Below the pieces are notes generated by a model. The model was not told the DNA's origin and ran no database searches. It saw nothing but the letters and a program-made list of their open reading frames with translations. A stretch of DNA of 64,000 bases, from the NCBI GenBank assembly GCA_003508835.1, contig PUFA01000284.1, positions 638,501-702,500 of the forward strand, read 5' to 3'. Each line of letters begins with the position of its first letter. The stretch's first letter is position 1. Shown here one piece after another: positions 22,867 through 34,745 of this stretch. A program made the translations under genes and the position numbers. This DNA is from Eonycteris spelaea. Taxonomy: Eukaryota > Chordata > Mammalia > Chiroptera > Pteropodidae.

Positions 22867-22989
22867 ACATGGTTAAAGAGAGAGTAAAGAGAAAAAGAAT
22901 ATTCTTATTCATTTCCTAAATACTTGTCCACTTAACAGCCATATAAGGGTCTTTAAATTGTGAATCTAAGAGTGGCATTCAACTGAGCT

Positions 22990-23600
22990 TCCTTCACCAT
23001 GAAAAATTGGTTAGCAGTTTCTTAAAATGTTAAGCATAAATTTACCACATTCAACAATTCCACACCTAGGTATCTAGCCAAGAGAGATGAATACATTTAT
23101 CCACATAAATAGTTGTATTCATATGGTCATAGCTATATTGTTTATAATAGTTCAAAACTGGAAACTACCCAAATGCCAACCAACTGGTGAAGGGATAAAC
23201 AAAATGTGATGTATCCACACATTGTAATATTATTCAGCAATAAAAAGGAATGAACCGATGCATCCTGCAATAGGAATGAACCAGGAAAACATGATGCTAA
23301 ATAAAGAAGCCAGTCACAGAAACACTATTGTACAATTCATTTATATAAAATGTCCAGAAAAAGCAAGTCTGCAAAGGCAGAAAATAGATTAGTGATTGCC
23401 TAGGACCAGAGGTGGGACTAGGAAATGACAGCAAATAGACACTAGATTATTTTAGGGAATGGAAATGGTCTAAAATTAGATTATGCGATGGGTATACAGC
23501 TCTATACATTTATTTCAAGTCACTGAATTGTAAACTTAAGACAAATGAATTACATGATATGTAAATATTACTTCAGTAGAGCTATTAGAAATCAGTCTAT
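22990..23600 (+). mobile_element. L1M (L1MB-like) 3' end, second copy
   Basis: Same order as the copy at 21480: AACAATTCCACACCTAGGTA, ATTGTTTATAATAGTTCAAA, CTGGAAACTACCCAAATG, TGTAATATTATTCAGCAATA, AGAAGCCAGTCACAGAAACA, AGATTAGTGATTGCCTAGGA, CACTGAATTGTAAACTTAAG. Stops occur in all frames. It is an independent insertion, because the same region of L1 is present twice. Confidence 0.85.
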
Positions 23601-23699
23601 ACCGTATATCATATTAAGAAAATAAAAAAGAAAACAGTACATTGAGAAAAAGTGGATGATAAAATTCAGCATCTAATGAATGATTTTAAAATTAACAAA

Positions 23700-24070
23700 A
23701 TGTGTCTCCCTGTCTCCCTGTGAGTCAGATTTCAAATAACTGAAAACATAATATAGAGTAAGTAATGTTCTGGTAACAGAAAGCCCTCAAATTTCAGTGA
23801 CTTAACACAACAAAAGTTTGTTCTCTCTCATAATAATGGTCAATAGGTATCATCATCAGGCACTGGAGCATACAGAGAAGGGCTACATCTACCTTAGTGC
23901 TCAAAATTCAAGTGTGTCAGAAGACTCATCTAAATACACATTTCTGACATATCCAGAGAAGGAAGAGGAAACAATATCATGCCCTGTCTTTCACACCTCC
24001 TTCTTGGGAGTGAAACACATTACTTCTGTTCACATCTCATTGGCCAAACACACATGACCACAGTTAATTT
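23700..24070 (+). repeat. Possible ancient interspersed repeat, family unassigned
   Basis: GTTCTGGTAACAGAAAGCCC, CAGTGACTTAACACAACAAA, AGTTTGTTCTCTCTCATAAT, and later CACATCTCATTGGCCAAACA and CACATGACCACAGTTAATT resemble a recurring old mammalian repeat whose name I cannot give with confidence. The 79-codon frame at 23818-24057 is incidental. Confidence 0.4.
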
Positions 24071-24074
24071 CAAA

Positions 24075-26250
24075 ATATACTAGGGAAATGCAAAATTACC
24101 ATATATACAGAAGGAGGAGCAAGAAAATATTTGTAAACAGTCATTACTACAGTGTGATAAACCTGAATCCTTCCACCAGCTTGGCAGTACCTGAGCAGAG
24201 TGCAACCTAGCCCAGAACTCACTAACGAAGAACGTGGTAGATTATTAGGAAGGTAGATATGTTCGGCTTAGAAGCCAAAGAATTCGTATTTATATTTAAC
24301 AAGTGGATATTTTAAAGGAAAATCTGGAAACCATGGTTAGGCCCTAGATATTAAAGATGTAAGGGACCATTTTAAGATAGACTTACTCTTAGGACTTAAG
24401 TTATGGTTTGGTAGTTGTTAAGACTTTAATGGGAAAAAAAATTCTACAATATTAATGGAAAAGATATTGCTAGAGTAAGTAATGTGCTTTTACATAAGCT
24501 AAGGCCTGGTCAGATAAAAAAAAATTAAAGCTATAAAAATAGCTGTGAATCCAGAACTTTGTTGAAACATTAAAATCATTGAATAAATGTTGAATTTACT
24601 TACACAAGTATTTCTATTCTATGAAGATGTCATATGATTTTATACTCTTACTTTCTTACCTATTTGACAATAGTGATCTACCTTCTTCAAATATCACCTG
24701 TAAAAAAAAAAGTATGTATTTGTTTATTTTAGCATTCAAGAAAATAAATATGAACTAAAAAGACAAAGAAATTTAATACTAACTAAAGACAGAAAATAGA
24801 AGAGCACTTTTCCCTATAACAATGATGAATGAGTACTGGAATATAAGGCTAAATTTTCTAAAGTAATAGGTAAAATGCAAATGAACATAGAGTTCAAAAT
24901 GACATTGTCATGTTTTTGGAAGTTAATTGTCAGTGGTTTACTCCATTCATGTCAAGCAATACTTTTTTAGACATAGGATGATAATTTGAAAATTATCGGT
25001 GTGATTATCATAGATATCTCCAGAATCCTCATTATATTTTTATATTGGTTAGTTATTTGACAGGTTTTAATTTTGTTTAAGATACTCTTATTCCAAACAA
25101 CATTCTATGTTATTATTGTGTTTTTAAAGTTCTTTAAAAGTACCATATAAATCCTAAAAGTTTCTCTGAAACATTTAAATTAGAGTATATTTAAGAAAAA
25201 AAAAAGGACAAGACAGCGTGATTTTAAAGTTATTTGGCAAACTGATTCTGTCAAGAAAGCTTAGTTTCATTCTGTTTTGCTGCAACAGCTTTTTTTTTCA
25301 TAACTCTACTCTTCGTGTTCTTGTAATACATTTGGGAGCCTGTCAAGGCCTATCCACTCTCTAAATAGCTTTGCAGATTAAATTTTTAACTCTCTTCTCT
25401 TCATGCAGATGTATATTTCTGACAAAGAATTGCCTGAGATGTCAGCTTCCATTTTTCTCACCAGAGAGAAGGCATATAGGTGCAAGTGTGAATTCTGAAA
25501 TCTCAACTTCATCAGGAAATGCATGCCCACATGTATATGTTTCTCTTTAGGACCATGCATCTATGTGTTTGCATAGTTCACTGCTTTTAGATTTCCTACT
25601 CTTACTTTATCACCTGCATTTCCTTCAGCGGATCTTGAAGATAAATGTGTAAGAAACTAAAACAAGGAGATAAATAAATTTTTTATTTTTGTTGTTGATG
25701 ATCTTAATAAAGAGAATATGCCAAGGTACTAAGATCATACAAAAGAACAGCATACGGTCAAGCCTAGACTACAGAATATGGAGCTGTTTTGTTTTGTTTG
25801 TATGTTTGTTTGTTTCAGATAGTGCCTGACATGAACCTTAAAGGATGAATTTATAGGGAAAAAAAGAGAAATTCCAAGAAAAAAAAAAAGAGTCATTCCA
25901 AGCAAAGGACAAAGATCTTAAAAAACATGAGCAATACTAAATTCCAAAAAATGAGGTGGATGTGAGCATTTCCTGTAATGTTCTACATAACTGAACTGCA
26001 TTCAGTCCTAGGAGAGGGGATAGCATTATCCTAGCCAACACAAGGGCAGGACCCACTTTAGGCCATGTGCTTCAGCATTTGTCCACACTTTTCAGTTCGT
26101 AGCTTAGTATCCAGCTAGTAGAAAGAGTCTATCTGGTATGAGGATATTTAAAGAAGGCACCTCCATAACCCATAAGAAAAAAGGCTTTCATTGGTCTCAG
26201 TCTGACTTTTACTCCAAAATTAACCTAACTTCAAAAGAAGAGGCACACTG
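24075..26250. other. Unassigned AT-rich sequence
   Basis: Short A runs (about 24698-24707, 25196-25205 and 25879-25890). No gene or bounded repeat recognised. Confidence 0.4.
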
Positions 26251-26254
26251 GCGC

Positions 26255-26430
26255 AGTAAAATGACTACTTGATTTATTATAAGATACATATCCAGTCTGA
26301 GCTTAGTCAACAACTAGTTGTAAAACTTTGAGCAAATTATTCTAATCTCATTGCCCCTCAATTTTCCTATCTGTAAAATAATAGAGTTAAGTGACATGAG
26401 TCCTAAAATCTTCCCATTCTAAAATCTCAC
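26255..26430 (+). repeat. MIR SINE
   Basis: Sense MIR: CCAGTCTGAGCTTAGTCAAC, ACTAGTTGTAAAACTTTGAG, CAAATTATTCTAATCTCATT, CTCAATTTTCCTATCTGTAA, AATAATAGAGTTAAGTGACA. Confidence 0.75.
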
Positions 26431-26639
26431 GGTGCTAGGCAGGATGTGAATATTTAACTGGTCATTCTAGGAAGAATATCTAAGCAAAAATAAAGTGGAA
26501 TACATAGAAATAATAAAAGAAATTCAAAATCTGTATAAATTTATAAAAATTTACATTAAAAAACATCACACTAATTATATTGGGTTTATGTGTTTAAAAG
26601 AGCTTTCAATTTAGAAAGGAATAATGAAGAAGCAATGAA

Positions 26640-26855
26640 TTAAGTTATATAATATTGAGATTGATTATAATCTAACAGTTTTGGGAGATAAATGGTAGTA
26701 GATTAAAAGTTAAATGAAATGAGAGTAGCTATTAACTGATAACTATTGCGGTTAGGTGATGGACACTTCAGAGATTATTGCTCTCCACTTTTGAGCACCT
26801 TTGAAGTTTTGCATAATGATGTTCTTTAATTATTGCTTCTATATTGTTCAAGGGA
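26640..26855 (+). mobile_element. Old L1M 3' UTR fragment
   Basis: GGTTAGGTGATGGACACTTC, then AGATTATTGCTCTCCACTTT, then GAAGTTTTGCATAATGATG resemble an L1M 3' UTR terminus in sense orientation. Confidence 0.5.
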
Positions 26856-26899
26856 AAACACCAAGGTATGGAATGACATTTTTAAATATAAAAGGAGGA

Positions 26900-27095
26900 G
26901 GACATGACAAAATATTTGCATTTGTTTTATTTCCATAAATAAACACTGGAGACTAATAAAGAGCAGTTACCTATGATGGAGTGAAAAGATATGACAGCTA
27001 ATAAATGGGAGCAAGACTTCTCAATATATAACATTTAACATTGTTTTGATTTTTTAATCACGTGAATGTATTATCTATTTAAAAAGTTAAAACTA
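26900..27095 (+). mobile_element. Old L1M 3' UTR fragment
   Basis: AGCAAGACTTCTCAATATAT, then ATTGTTTTGATTTTTTAATC, CACGTGAATGTATTATCTAT and TTAAAAAGTTAAAAC resemble the 3' end of an L1M element in sense orientation. It probably belongs with, or lies next to, the fragment that follows. Confidence 0.5.
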
Positions 27096-27159
27096 TGACA
27101 CTAAATGCAATGGTGATAGAATGACCTTCTTACTAAATGCAACTTTTCATTGTTCTTTA

Positions 27160-27497
27160 AATATCCATATGGGAGAATAAATGCAACTTAATTCTTACCT
27201 CATGTCACACACAAAAATTAGTGACAGATAGATTATATCTAAATTTGGAGGATAAAACAATATTATGTTTAGAATAAAATACAGAGATAGCTTCATAATT
27301 TTGGAGTCAGCAATGACTTCTTAAATAGGGCACAAACATTACCAACATAAAAGAACAAAGCACTAAACTGGAGTTCATTAAAATGAAGAAATTTTTCATT
27401 AAAAACATTATTAAAAAATAAAAACAATCTGGCAAAAGATATTTGCAATACATATAATGCATGTATTGAACCTAGAAACTATATCTAATATACACAT
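27160..27497 (+). mobile_element. Old L1 ORF2 fragment, interrupted at its right end
   Basis: Sense ORF2 C-terminal text: TTCTTACCTCATGTCACACA, AATTAGTGACAGATAGATTA, CAGCAATGACTTCTTAAATA, AAAGCACTAAACTGGAGTTC, GGCAAAAGATATTTGCAATA. It stops where the antisense L1 at 27498 begins, and no downstream continuation is visible after 28585. Frame lost. Confidence 0.7.
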
Positions 27498-28585
27498 ATT
27501 TTTAATTGGTTAATAAGACTATGTAGGTTTCAAGTGTACAGTTCAATAATATGTCACATGTATATTGCATTGTGTGTTCATAACCACAAGTTAAATTTCC
27601 TTTCATCACCATATATTTGACCCCCTTTACCCTTATCTACGCCCCCCCAGCTCCCCTTTTCCCTCTGGTCAAACTGTTGTCCGTGTCCATAAGTTTCTGC
27701 TTGTCCATGTTGTTGGTTTGTTGCTTTCAGTTTTATATCCCACATATAAGTAAACTCATATGGTTCTCAGCCTTTTCTGACTTATTTCACTTAGCATGAT
27801 AATCTCAAGATCCATCCATATTTTCACAAATGGCAGTATTTTGTATTTTCTTATGGCTGGGTAATATTTCCTTGTGTGTATATATATACTACATCCTCTT
27901 TATCCAATCACCTATTGAAGGGCACTTTGGTTGTTCCCATGTCTTGGCAATCATGAATAACACTGCAATGAATATCAGGTGTATATAACTTTACGGGTAA
28001 GTGTTTTCAAATTTTGGGGGTAGATACCCAAAAAAGGGATTACTGGGTCATGTGGTAATTTTATCTTTAATTCTTGAGGAACCTACAAGCTATTTTCCAT
28101 AGTGGCTATACCAGTTTACATTCCTACCAGCAATACACAAACATTCTCTCTTCCCCATGTCCTCTTCAACACTTATTACTTGTCTTGTTGATGGTAGCCA
28201 TTCTAACAGGTATGAGGGCTAGCTCATTGTGGTTTTCTTTTGCATTGCCCTTATAGCTAGTAAAGTTGAACATCTTTTCACATTTGCTGGCATTCATATG
28301 TCTTCTTGGGAGAAGTGTCTGTTCAAGTTCTTCGCCAATTTTTAAATTGGATTTTCTTTTTAATTGTTGAGTTGTATGAGTTCTTTGTATAGTTTGGATA
28401 TTAGCCCCTTATCAGAGGCATTGTTTGCAAATATCTTCTCCCATTCAGGTGGTTGCTTCTTTGTCTTAATAGTTTGTTTTGCTGTGCAGAAGCTTTTTAC
28501 TAGTCCCATTCATTTATTTTTGCTTTTATTTCCCTTGCCTTTGAGGTCAAATTCATAAAATCTTCTGCAAATCCATTGACAAGAT
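27498..28585 (-). mobile_element. 5'-truncated L1, antisense
   Basis: From left to right on the plus strand come the reverse complements of the 3' UTR (CAAGTGTACAGTTCAATAAT), the ORF2 C-terminus (AGCATGATAATCTCAAGATC, TGGCTGGGTAATATTTCC, GGGTAGATACCCAAAAAAGG) and an upstream ORF2 segment ending at TTTGAGGTCAAATTCATAAA. About 1.1 kb, no intact frame. Same subfamily as the copies at 32990 and 38911. The flanks TAATATACACATAT (about 27489-27502) and TAATATATATATAT (about 28597) may be a decayed duplication. Confidence 0.8.
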
Positions 28586-28589
28586 ATTG

Positions 28590-28970
28590 AAATATGTAAT
28601 ATATATATATATAATTTAAAATTTCTCCAAGGTAATAAAAAATCATTTCAGCAGAGTCAGATGCAAGACTCCATGAGAGTCATGTGGGAAGTTATACAAC
28701 ACAACTTCCTTGACATTCTAGCAGATGAGCATCAAGAATACAATATGCAGGAAAATTCTTACTCTCAGGAAATGTTCAGATCGACCAAAAGAAAAGTTTA
28801 GTTTGAAGTCTGATTTATATATGGAGGTAAGGATATCTGTGGAGCAAATTGAACCCACATCTGAGGTTCGCATTGTATGAAAAAGTCTTATTCATTCTAT
28901 TTGTCCAAAGGTGGTGGAACTGAGAAAAAAAAATAAGAACCTGTGGTGGATTTGAAACATATTCTACAAG
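28590..28970. other. Unassigned sequence
   Basis: Short (TA) tract at about 28597-28612, otherwise nothing recognised. Confidence 0.4.
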
Positions 28971-28974
28971 TAGT

Positions 28975-29546
28975 AGCATTACTGACTCACATCCAACAAA
29001 TCGAGTGTAGTGGGAGTGACTGCACGACTTCTGATTTTAGGTGATTTGACTTTTATCTCTCTCTCGCCCACCCTACCACTTCCCTCCATCCCTTCCTTTA
29101 CCTTTTTTTCCTCCCTCCCTTCACCCCTTCCTTTGTCCCCTTCCTTACCTTCTCCATCCTTCCTTTCTCCACACTTCTCTCTGTAGATATGCACCCGTGA
29201 AGCCATGAACTACTTCGTAAGAAATTCAACTACCTTGAAGCCACCATACTGGAGAGACCTTATATGGAGGCCACACTGAGAAGGAAAGGCCCAAGGAGTT
29301 CCAGCTGTTCCAGCCCCCAGCTGTTGAGGGGTTCCAGCCTGGGCACTAGAAATGTAAGCAAAGCAGCCTTCAACATGAACCACCCCTTACCCTAGCCACT
29401 GCAACCTCGTGAGAGACCCTGAGCTAGAAATGCCTAGTTAAGCCATTCTTGATTTCTTGACCCACAGTAACCATCATAAATAATTATTGTTGTTTTAACC
29501 ACTAGGTTTTGGGATGATTTGTAATGCAGCAATAAAAACTGGAACA
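28975..29546 (+). mobile_element. MLT1-type LTR (ERVL-MaLR)
   Basis: The right half is a clear MLT1-like LTR end: GAGTTCCAGCTGTTCCAGCC, TGGGCACTAGAAATGTAAGC, TTGTTGTTTTAACCACTAGG, TTTTGGGATGATTTGTAATG, CAGCAATAAAAACTGGAACA, ending at 29546. The part before about 29185 is less sure because of the low-complexity tract. Non-coding LTR with no internal retroviral genes next to it. Confidence 0.8.
29040..29180. repeat. Pyrimidine-rich (CT/CCTT) low-complexity tract
   Basis: About 140 bp of C and T with CCTCCCT, CCTTCC and CTCTC motifs. The minus-strand frame over it is Lys/Glu/Arg/Gly-rich for this reason. It lies inside or next to the LTR below and may be a local expansion within it. Confidence 0.75.
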
Positions 29547-29549
29547 GTT

Positions 29550-29990
29550 GCATGGTCTGCAAGTTAGAAGAAGCCGTTTACAAGAACAAGGTGAGGCTGT
29601 GCCTCACAACTGATGGGCCATCCCCAAACCCTGGGGGAGCTTGTACACTCCAGTAAAGAGGGCTGTCATACAAAGGAACATACTGTGTCCCAGTGGAACT
29701 AATCAAGAGAAATAGAAGCAGCTTTTCTGCTAGCCAGAGAGAAGAAACATTCCAAGTTGAGCAGGTCGGAGAGAGTTGGCAACAGCCCAGAGAGGTGCAA
29801 AAGGAGGACTTGGTTAGGAAAGTGAAGTACTGCTGGAGCAGAAGGTAAAACCCTGTATAAAAACTGCAGATCTTCAGTCAGCAGCTCTCTGTATCTGTTA
29901 AACGATTCAGTCCATCCTTCCCTTACAGTCTGAGGTGACATTCCAATTCCACCCATGAGTAACAACAGAAATTTAGGCAAATTATACATC
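29550..29990. other. Unassigned sequence
   Basis: Moderate GC. A 96-codon minus frame spans 29699-29989 but has no recognisable domain. Nothing else recognised. Confidence 0.4.
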
Positions 29991-29994
29991 TTCT

Positions 29995-30170
29995 GTGTGC
30001 CTCAGTTTCCTCACATGAAAAAAATAAGATACTCATCTTACCATAAATTAGAAGATTATGATCATTAAATGAATGCTAACATTCAAAGTGCTTTGAAAAG
30101 TGGCTGGTACATGGTAAGGACTCAATAAGTTTAAAATCATTATTATTGTTACCAGGACTTTGGGGAATAA
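29995..30170 (+). repeat. MIR SINE 3' half
   Basis: CTGTGTGCCTCAGTTTCCTC, AAAATAAGATACTCATCTTA, AAATGAATGCTAACATTCAA, AGTGCTTTGAAAAGTGGCTG, GTACATGGTAAGGACTCAAT and AAGT in order. Well-kept 3' half. Confidence 0.85.
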
Positions 30171-30339
30171 AATTAGGAGCTAAATCCAGGGAAAAATAAG
30201 TTCTTGCCAAATAAATGAGCACTAATATTTAGAGTATCACTGTAAATCTGACCCTTTTGTAATACACACATAGCCATGAAACCTGGGATCTGTTGGTTAA
30301 AGTAGTCAGAGGAATGCATATATGTAGATCAATAAGACA

Positions 30340-30720
30340 TTATTTGTTTCCTATCAAATTGACAAAGATTTGTTAAAATGTGACCCTGCTACTTGTGAAG
30401 GTGCAATGATGTGATTGCCCAAACATGATTGGTGGGCATCTAAAGTTTAATCTTCCTTCTAGAACCAACTTAACAATATGCATAGAACACCATAATAATA
30501 TCTCTACCCTCTGTTATAGTAAACACACTTCGATATATCTATCCCATGTAAATAAGTAAAAATTAAGAAAAATATTTATATGTTAATATGTCATTGTAAT
30601 AGAAAAAAGATTAAACAAACAAATTTAAAAAGCCACATTTCTGACAATGGCAGAACCACACAATAATACTACATAGGCATTAAAGACAGTGGTTTCCAAG
30701 AATTACCAGCAACAAGCAGA
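30340..30720 (+). mobile_element. L1ME/L1MC-like 3' end, left part
   Basis: TATCAAATTGACAAAGATTT, TGTGACCCTGCTACTTGTGA, TGGCAGAACCACACAATAAT and ACTACATAGGCATTAAAG follow the order of an old L1 3' region. It continues after an interruption at about 31255. Confidence 0.6.
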
Positions 30721-30724
30721 GATA

Positions 30725-31250
30725 TTCATTACATAAAGCCCTGGTTACCTGGTACATAAAACCAATCAAGAAAAAACCACCAGGAATGTACAGAGTTAGT
30801 TTTATTTAGCTTGCTGCAGCAAAGGAGAATGTACTGTAGAAAAAAAAATTAGGAGCATCTCAGTAATGAGGAGTTGAAAGGAGCTGTTTATAGAATTTCG
30901 GCTGGTGCTAGACGATTTTAACAAAGAATAACAGAAGTAGGGGGCCAGTTCTGGATTGGATGCTGTCAAGTATTGTAAACAATTTGGTAACTGCGTATCT
31001 TAAATTTTATTCAGGAAGTAAGAAGACTAAATGTAGCTAGATTTGTCAGTAGTAAAGAAGCTATATCACTCAAAACAGGAATGTTAGTCACTTTTTCTTT
31101 TTAGTAACAGTATGCTCTTGCTTTTGTCTCATTATGAATATCTGGAATATCATTTATATTCCATTGTAAAAATCTCATTTGGTTTTTACCTGGTTGTCAG
31201 CCGAATCAGTTTTCACTTTCATGCTGTAATGTAAATCCTAGTTATAGAAT
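30725..31250 (-). mobile_element. LTR-like insertion within an old L1 (low confidence)
   Basis: The L1ME-like text breaks near 30725 and resumes near 31255, so about 525 bp is inserted. On the minus strand the insert has an AATAAA-type signal (plus strand TTTTATTTAGC at about 30800) and a unique, non-L1 composition. This fits a solo LTR or other retroelement, but no terminal dinucleotides or duplications could be fixed. Confidence 0.3.
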
Positions 31251-31254
31251 AAAG

Positions 31255-31440
31255 AAAATCCATATAGACATAGCCAAAAATACTGAAAAGAAAGAATTGA
31301 CACATAAAAATGATAACTTTTGGGTTGTGGAATTATACAAAATTTTATTTTCATCTTTTTTCTGTAGTGTGTTTCTATATTTTTTACAGTAAGCATATAT
31401 TACTTTAAATTTAAAAAGTAATAAATTATAATTTTTAGGA
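31255..31440 (+). mobile_element. L1ME/L1MC-like 3' end, right part
   Basis: GAAAATCCATATAGACATAG, AAATGATAACTTTTGGGTTG, TGGAATTATACAAAATTTTA, TTTTTTCTGTAGTGTGTTTC, TTTTTTACAGTAAGCATATA, TTACTTTAAATTTAAAAAGT match the last portion of an old L1 3' UTR and continue the fragment that ends near 30720. Confidence 0.65.
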
Positions 31441-31444
31441 AATG

Positions 31445-32530
31445 TATGTGCTTTTCTACAAGAAAAAAATTGGTATGGTAGATTATTTCACGAGAAGGCA
31501 CCTTATTTCACTACAATCCTGAATAATGATATCTGATAATAAAACTGGAATGAGCTTTTCCTATAGAAAGAAACAGTAGCCCTTGTCACTTGTCAATAGT
31601 ATTAAGGCTACCATGAAAAGGGATGATAATTCCTAGAGAAGATGATTGGTTTACTTTGACCCTTGGTGACTTACACAAACCAAAATGGAAATAGAAGAGG
31701 TTGCCCTTAGAGCTAATTATGATAACAATTCATACTAAGTTTGGCACAGAGGGTAAATAAGTGGATATATGAAAGCCGGAGACATGACTCTTCAAACAAT
31801 CTCATCCAATCTATCCACTTCAGGACCTTCTATCCTATCCAGAGATAGAGCTTCCTCTGGTTATTAATGAGTTAAATCAGAGATGCTCAGCCATAGTTCC
31901 ACCATGACACACGTTGTAGAGTCTGTTCACATTTATTATATGTTCTCATGATTATAATAAAATTTTGCTAAAACCATTTTTTGGTAAGGTCTAATATAAA
32001 AATAATTTATAAACCCAAAACCATAGAACTCTAAAAAATAATAACTTACCTCCTCAACATGTACACAGCAAATATATAAATGGCTCAAAGCCTTTCTCTA
32101 CCATTTAAGAGAATATATAGAAGGCAAATAAAGGAGAGTGAAATGATAGTGAAAATCTTGACTCCATTCTTATTTATTCTTAAAAATAAGCGATATACAA
32201 ATTTGAACACAAAATTTGACCTTGATCATTTACTGTGATTGAAAATCACCAAAATCACTGTGAAAGTGAGATTTTTTTCCTTTTAAAGGTGACTTTTAAT
32301 ATTCCCAGGTAAATGGCATTGGATTCTAGATTTAAAGATTACATATAGGATGACCAGACAAAAAGTAGTTGGGAATATGACTTTCCAGAGAGAGGAAACA
32401 AAATATGCAAAATATGGAAAAGCATGATGATATGAGAGATGCAAGAAGTTTAATGTAGCTAGAGCAGGGAGAGGAGAAGTATGATGGAAACTCCAAAATT
32501 AATTCATTCTATAAACGGTAGCTAAATATC
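31445..32530. other. Unassigned AT-rich sequence
   Basis: No gene or bounded repeat recognised. Confidence 0.4.
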
Positions 32531-32534
32531 ACAA

Positions 32535-32989
32535 TGAGTAGTATTGACTAAAAAGGAATTCCATACACCGTTGGTGGGAAAGAAAATCATGAAAAACAGT
32601 ATGGAGATACCTCAAAAAGTTAAAAGTGGAATTCCCATCACGACCCAGTGATCTCACTCTACATACATGTCTAAAAGAAATGAAATAAATATCTCAAAGA
32701 GGTGTCTGTGCTCCCATGTTCATTACAGCATTAATCATGATGGCCAAAATATGGAAGCAACCCAAGTGTCCATCGATGGATGAATAGGTAAAGAAATGTG
32801 GTACACACCTACAATGAATTTTTTTTATAAAAATAGAATATTTTTCAGCCATGAGAAAGAAGAAAATCCTGCCATTTTTGACAACTGGCATGAACCTGGA
32901 GGACATCATGATACGAGAAATAAGCAAGACAGAGAAAGACAAATATGTATGATGTCACTTATACGTAGAATCTTTTTTAAAAAGTTGAA
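32535..32989 (+). mobile_element. Old L1 ORF2 C-terminal fragment, left part of a split element
   Basis: AGGAATTCCATACACCGTTG, CAAAAAGTTAAAAGTGGAAT, CATGTTCATTACAGCATTAA, TGAATAGGTAAAGAAATGTG, CATGAACCTGGAGGACATCA and ATGATGTCACTTATACGTAG are in order. The text is cut at AAAAAGTTGAA (32979-32989) and resumes at the second copy of that 11-mer at 34664, continuing GTTGAACTCAGAAGCAAAGA. It is therefore one older L1 with a younger L1 inside. Confidence 0.8.
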
Positions 32990-34663
32990 AATACCTAGGA
33001 ATACATCTAATGAAATATGTGAAGGACCTGTATAATGAAAACTACAAGACCCTATTAAAAGAAATCAAAGAAGATTCAAAGAAATGGAAAGATATTCCAT
33101 GTGCTTGGATTGGAAGAATCAGCATAGTTAAAATGACCATATTATCTAAAGCATTATATGGGTTTAATGCAATCCCCATAAAAATTCCATCGGCCCTTTT
33201 AAAGAAATAGAACAAAAAATGATCAGATTTTCATGGAAGCACAAAAAGGCCCCAAATTGCCAAAGCCATCCTGAGGAAAAAAAAAAAAAATGAGGCTGGA
33301 GGCATCACTCTGCCCAACTTTAAATTATACTACAAAACACAGTAATCAAAACAGCATGATATTGGCAGCAAAACAGACATGGGACCATTGGAACAGAATC
33401 GAGAGTCCAGAAGTAAACCCATATTTATACACACCAAAATTAACTCAAAATGGATTAAGGACCTGAATATAAAACTTGAAACAATAAAATGCATAGAAGA
33501 AAACATAGAACTAAACTCGAAGGACCTTGGACTTAAAGAGGATTTTATGAATTTGACCTCAAAGACAAGGGCTGTAAAAGCAAAATAAATGAATGGGACT
33601 ACATCAAACTAAAATGCTTCTGCTCAGCAAAAGAAACATCAACAAGGTAAAGAGACAACCACCTAAATGGGAAAATATATTTGCAAGCAACACCTACATA
33701 AATATCAAAATACAAAAACTCATATGCTCATAACAACAAAAAAAATAACAGATCCAATCAAAAAAGGGCAGAGGACCTGAACAGAACTTCTCCCTAGAGG
33801 ACTACAAATGGCCAACAAACATATGAAAAGATGCTCAACATTGTTAGCTATTAGGGAAATACAAATCAAAACCACAATGAGATACCATCTCACACCTGTT
33901 AGAATAGCTATAATCAACAGACAAATAATAACAAATGTTGGAGAGGATGCAGAGAAAAAGGAACCCTCATACACTGCTGGTGGGACTGCAAATTGGTACA
34001 GCCACTATGGAAAAGAGTATGGAGTTTCCTCAAAAAACTAAGAATTGATCTACCATATGCCAGCAATCCCACTGCTGGGTATTTACCCCAAAGACTTGAA
34101 AACCCATATCCAAAAGATATTTGCACACTGATGTTCATAGCAGCATTATTTATAGTGGCCAGGACATGGAAGCAACCAAAGTATCCTATGTAGATGATTG
34201 GCTAAAGAAGCTGTGGCATATATTTACAGTGAAATACTCAGCCATAAGAAGTGATAAAATACTGCCATTTGTAACGACATGGATGAACCTTGAGATAATT
34301 GTGCTAAGAGAAATAAGCCAGACTAAAATATTTGAAAATCACATGCTATCACTTATATGTGGGATATAAAACCTAAAAGCAACAAATGAGCAGGACAAAT
34401 AGAGACTTAGGCACATGGACAATGAACTAGTGGTTCCCAGAGGGTAGAGAAGTGAGGGAGGAGGGAGAGATAGACAGGGTAAAGGGGATCATATATAGAG
34501 GGGTAAAGGAGATCAAATATATAGTAGCTGAAGGAAACTGAACTTTGAGTGATAATCACACAATAGAATATACAAATGTCAAACTATATTTTAGTACACC
34601 TGAAAATTATATAATTGAATTAACTAATGTTACCTCAATGTTACCTCAACTTAATTAAAAAAA
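32990..34663 (+). mobile_element. 5'-truncated L1 inserted in an older L1
   Basis: About 1.7 kb of ORF2 from TACCTAGGAATACATCTAAT to the stop region, then the 3' UTR (TAGTGGTTCCCAGAGGGTAG) and an A-tail ending at 34668. Perfect 11-bp flanking repeat AAAAAGTTGAA at 32979-32989 and 34664-34674. The ORF2 frame is broken repeatedly: open pieces lie in shifting frames (for example 33010-33210, 33379-33588, 33808-34041, 34121-34369), so it cannot encode reverse transcriptase. Same subfamily as 27498 and 38911. Confidence 0.9.
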
Positions 34664-34674
34664 AAAAAGTTGAA

Positions 34675-34745
34675 CTCAGAAGCAAAGAGTAGAACGGCTA
34701 TTATTAGGCATTTGGAAACCAGGAGGATGGTGGGAAATGGGGAGA
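34675..34745 (+). mobile_element. Right part of the older L1
   Basis: GTTGAACTCAGAAGCAAAGA, GTAGAACGGCTATTATTAGG and GGTGGGAAATGGGGAGATGT continue the L1 interrupted at 32989. It ends at the LTR, and no further continuation was seen beyond 35107. Confidence 0.7.
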
